Shown piece by piece: positions 62,544 to 64,000 of a DNA stretch of 64,000 nucleotides. The stretch comes from Marinicellulosiphila megalodicopiae (GTDB lineage: Bacteria > Pseudomonadota > Gammaproteobacteria > Pseudomonadales > Natronospirillaceae). A program made the position numbers and the translations under genes. Position 1 is the first letter of the stretch, and every line of letters starts with the position of its first letter. The stretch covers positions 248,001 to 312,000 of the forward strand of contig NZ_AP023087.1 in the NCBI RefSeq assembly GCF_045862395.1, written 5' to 3'. The notes under the pieces were generated by a model. That model was not told the DNA's origin and did not search any database. It was given only the letters and a program-made list of their open reading frames with translations.

Positions 62544-63602
62544 TTAATCTATTATCAATAAATTATTTTTCAGTGTTAAATTAAGATTGTTAGAATCAAC
62601 AACCGCTTTCCAATTTCGATAAGGATGCGGTGGTTCATAACAAAATGTATGCTGATTATATTGTCCGATCACACCGGTTAATTGATACATAGAATCCGTT
62701 GATGCAGCTTTTACTCCATCATCTGTTTGCCTTGAACCAATATAAAAATCATTACCAGGCCACGAAACATGGTCCCATGCAACTAAGCTATATAAATCAC
62801 ATTTCGAAAATTCGCCTGATGTATCTTCATAATCCGAAGGTAAACACAATTGTGTTTTCTCTTGATTGCCTTGTAATAAAGGTCTAACTAAATATGAAAT
62901 ATGCTCAATTTTAAATCTTTCATTTTCACATTCACTAAAGGGATCAAAATAAACAGCTTGTATATTAGGTAAATTCATTACATATTTTTTCAAAATATTA
63001 TGAAGCGTGTCTTTTAACATTTCACCCAGAATACCCTGAAACTTACCTGCAAATTGGCCGCAACCTAAACCTGGAATCGTGATCAATGCTTTTCTATTTT
63101 TATTAGATGCCAATTGGTTGATGTATATTAAAATCGGCAATAAACGCCGTTCATATAATTGATAAAAAGATTCATCGTTTATATGATCTATTACTACTAT
63201 TTCTTTATAATCCGCAGGAATTTGATCATTATCATTTCGCAATAACGTACCTGATATATACAAAAGAGTCGCATCAAATTCAGAGCTGTGATTTTTTGGA
63301 TGAATATGTTCGCCATTATTAAAAACAGTAACAGGCACAGAAATACAAACATCACCTAAAATTGATAATTCAGAATGATTCCAATCAGAACCATTCCCAT
63401 AAATTTCTGACTCTGCATATATCTGGGTTTTTTTAGTTTGTATTATTTTTTCTAACAACACATTAACGGATATATCATTAATATTAGAATTGCCTATTTT
63501 TTCTTTTAATAAATCGCCTGGTTCAATATTTTTATCACACAACTCATTTTTATAGTTTTGTACTTTTATTAAAACTTCGTTTCCTATTATTATTTTATAC
63601 AT
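62544..63602 (-). CDS. Macro-domain-like protein
   Basis: The 352-residue cytoplasmic protein contains a macro-like core: FDATLLYISGTLL, a central region and ALITIPGLGCGQFAGKFQGI, where the G-x-GCG-x-F-x-G loop would hold the phosphates of ADP-ribose. The C-terminal 110 residues (LVAWDHVSWPGNDFYIGSRQ; DDGVKAASTDSMYQLTGVIG) form a conserved block that usually accompanies this type. It may bind or hydrolyse ADP-ribose derivatives. It lies next to, and in the same direction as, a NAMPT-type gene, which suggests a part in NAD or ADP-ribose salvage; that link is inference. Confidence 0.7.
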   Translation of the reverse strand: MYKIIIGNEVLIKVQNYKNELCDKNIEPGDLLKEKIGNSNINDISVNVLLEKIIQTKKTQIYAESEIYGNGSDWNHSELSILGDVCISVPVTVFNNGEHIHPKNHSSEFDATLLYISGTLLRNDNDQIPADYKEIVVIDHINDESFYQLYERRLLPILIYINQLASNKNRKALITIPGLGCGQFAGKFQGILGEMLKDTLHNILKKYVMNLPNIQAVYFDPFSECENERFKIEHISYLVRPLLQGNQEKTQLCLPSDYEDTSGEFSKCDLYSLVAWDHVSWPGNDFYIGSRQTDDGVKAASTDSMYQLTGVIGQYNQHTFCYEPPHPYRNWKAVVDSNNLNLTLKNNLLIID

Positions 63603-63785
63603 GAAATTCCCTTATAAATTTTCTGTTTAAGAAAAAGTAAATCATCTTTTTATTTAAAATTAATTTTTCTAAAATGGGTTGAGAAATTGCAATCGATATT
63701 TTGTTGTTATTGGTATGTTTGCTGACAAAACCAAAGAAAAAATATGTAAATTGCAATTTCTTTTAACATTTAGTTATCTACCTGT

Positions 63786-64000
63786 TTAAATTTGCTCATC
63801 AATCACTGCACGAATCTCTCTTAAAGACGTTTCTTTTATCAATTTTCCGTCTTCAAAAACCACTTCTAATAACCCTTCTTTTTCTTGAGCTTCACTTACA
63901 TCATCAATCAACACTAACTCACCATCGATGCGATCAACTTTTAACAATCCCTTTGCAGATTTTTTCTTGGTGTCTGTTTTTGGATCTTTAAAAATTGCTA
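63786..64000 (-). CDS. Nicotinamide/nicotinate phosphoribosyltransferase, C-terminal end
   Basis: Only the last 71 codons are in the window; the gene continues beyond the right edge. They read IFKDPKTDTKKKSAKGLLKV, and end FEDGKLIKETSLREIRAVID. The DP-x-T-D-x-x-KKS-x-KG-x-L segment is the ending of NAMPT/NadV-type phosphoribosyltransferases, which make NMN from nicotinamide and PRPP. The identification rests on this short tail only. Confidence 0.7.
   Translation of the reverse strand, partial: AIFKDPKTDTKKKSAKGLLKVDRIDGELVLIDDVSEAQEKEGLLEVVFEDGKLIKETSLREIRAVIDEQI

Overview
The window reads as chromosomal DNA of an AT-rich gammaproteobacterium, probably marine and of Oceanospirillales/Alteromonadales type. 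I infer this from the housekeeping blocks (pncC-recA-recX, nrdR-ribD-ribB-ribH-nusB-thiL-pgpA, pspF/pspABC, minCDE, comM) and from the many outer-membrane lipoproteins and calcium-binding repeat proteins. I cannot name a genus. No rRNA, tRNA, CRISPR array or replication origin was recognised.

Layout. 1-5 kb: the end of a DUF2339-like membrane protein, two decaying genes on the minus strand, a secreted endonuclease and a PKD-domain lipoprotein. 5-12 kb: a Fic protein carrying an in-frame palindromic insertion, short tandem repeats, a 1087-residue FG-GAP lipoprotein, and a Y1 (REP-associated type) transposase. 12-19 kb: fdxA, pncC, recA with a LexA box, recX, an orphan protein, a minimal flagellin and comM. 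19-22.5 kb: a haem-c sensor with HAMP, a small partner, a lipoprotein with a CxxCH site and an exported orphan. 22.5-25.5 kb: the phage-shock regulon with a clear sigma-54 promoter and an extra 56-residue membrane protein ahead of pspA. 25.5-31.5 kb: a GNAT enzyme and the riboflavin/NusB/ThiL/PgpA cluster, from which riboflavin synthase (ribE) is missing. 32-35 kb: a BspA-like surface lipoprotein lying between inverted copies of a dispersed repeat. 34.7-38.2 kb: a periplasmic binding protein coupled to a hybrid histidine kinase. 38.4-44.8 kb: a gene broken by an in-frame TAG, an ICMT-like methyltransferase, and a very large molybdopterin oxidoreductase ending in a NifU domain. 45-48.6 kb: rhomboid protease, GNAT, an EF-hand protein and a membrane aminopropyltransferase. 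48.7-53.2 kb: an O-antigen-ligase-like enzyme overlapping a gene for a large Ser/Thr-rich exported protein. 53.6-57.9 kb: a MarR-like remnant, a PsiE-like protein, an Asp/Glu racemase-like protein and minCDE. 58-64 kb: an FG-GAP lipoprotein, arrays of REP elements, a VOC protein, a macro-like protein and the end of a NAMPT-type phosphoribosyltransferase.

Three threads run through the window. First, one REP family (GTAG-type head plus an imperfect palindrome) is dispersed at about 16 sites, with variants, and a candidate cognate transposase is present. Second, several genes look recently damaged by transition-type changes (in-frame TGA, in-frame TAG, ATA in place of ATG). Third, the organism invests heavily in Ca2+-binding and beta-rich surface lipoproteins.
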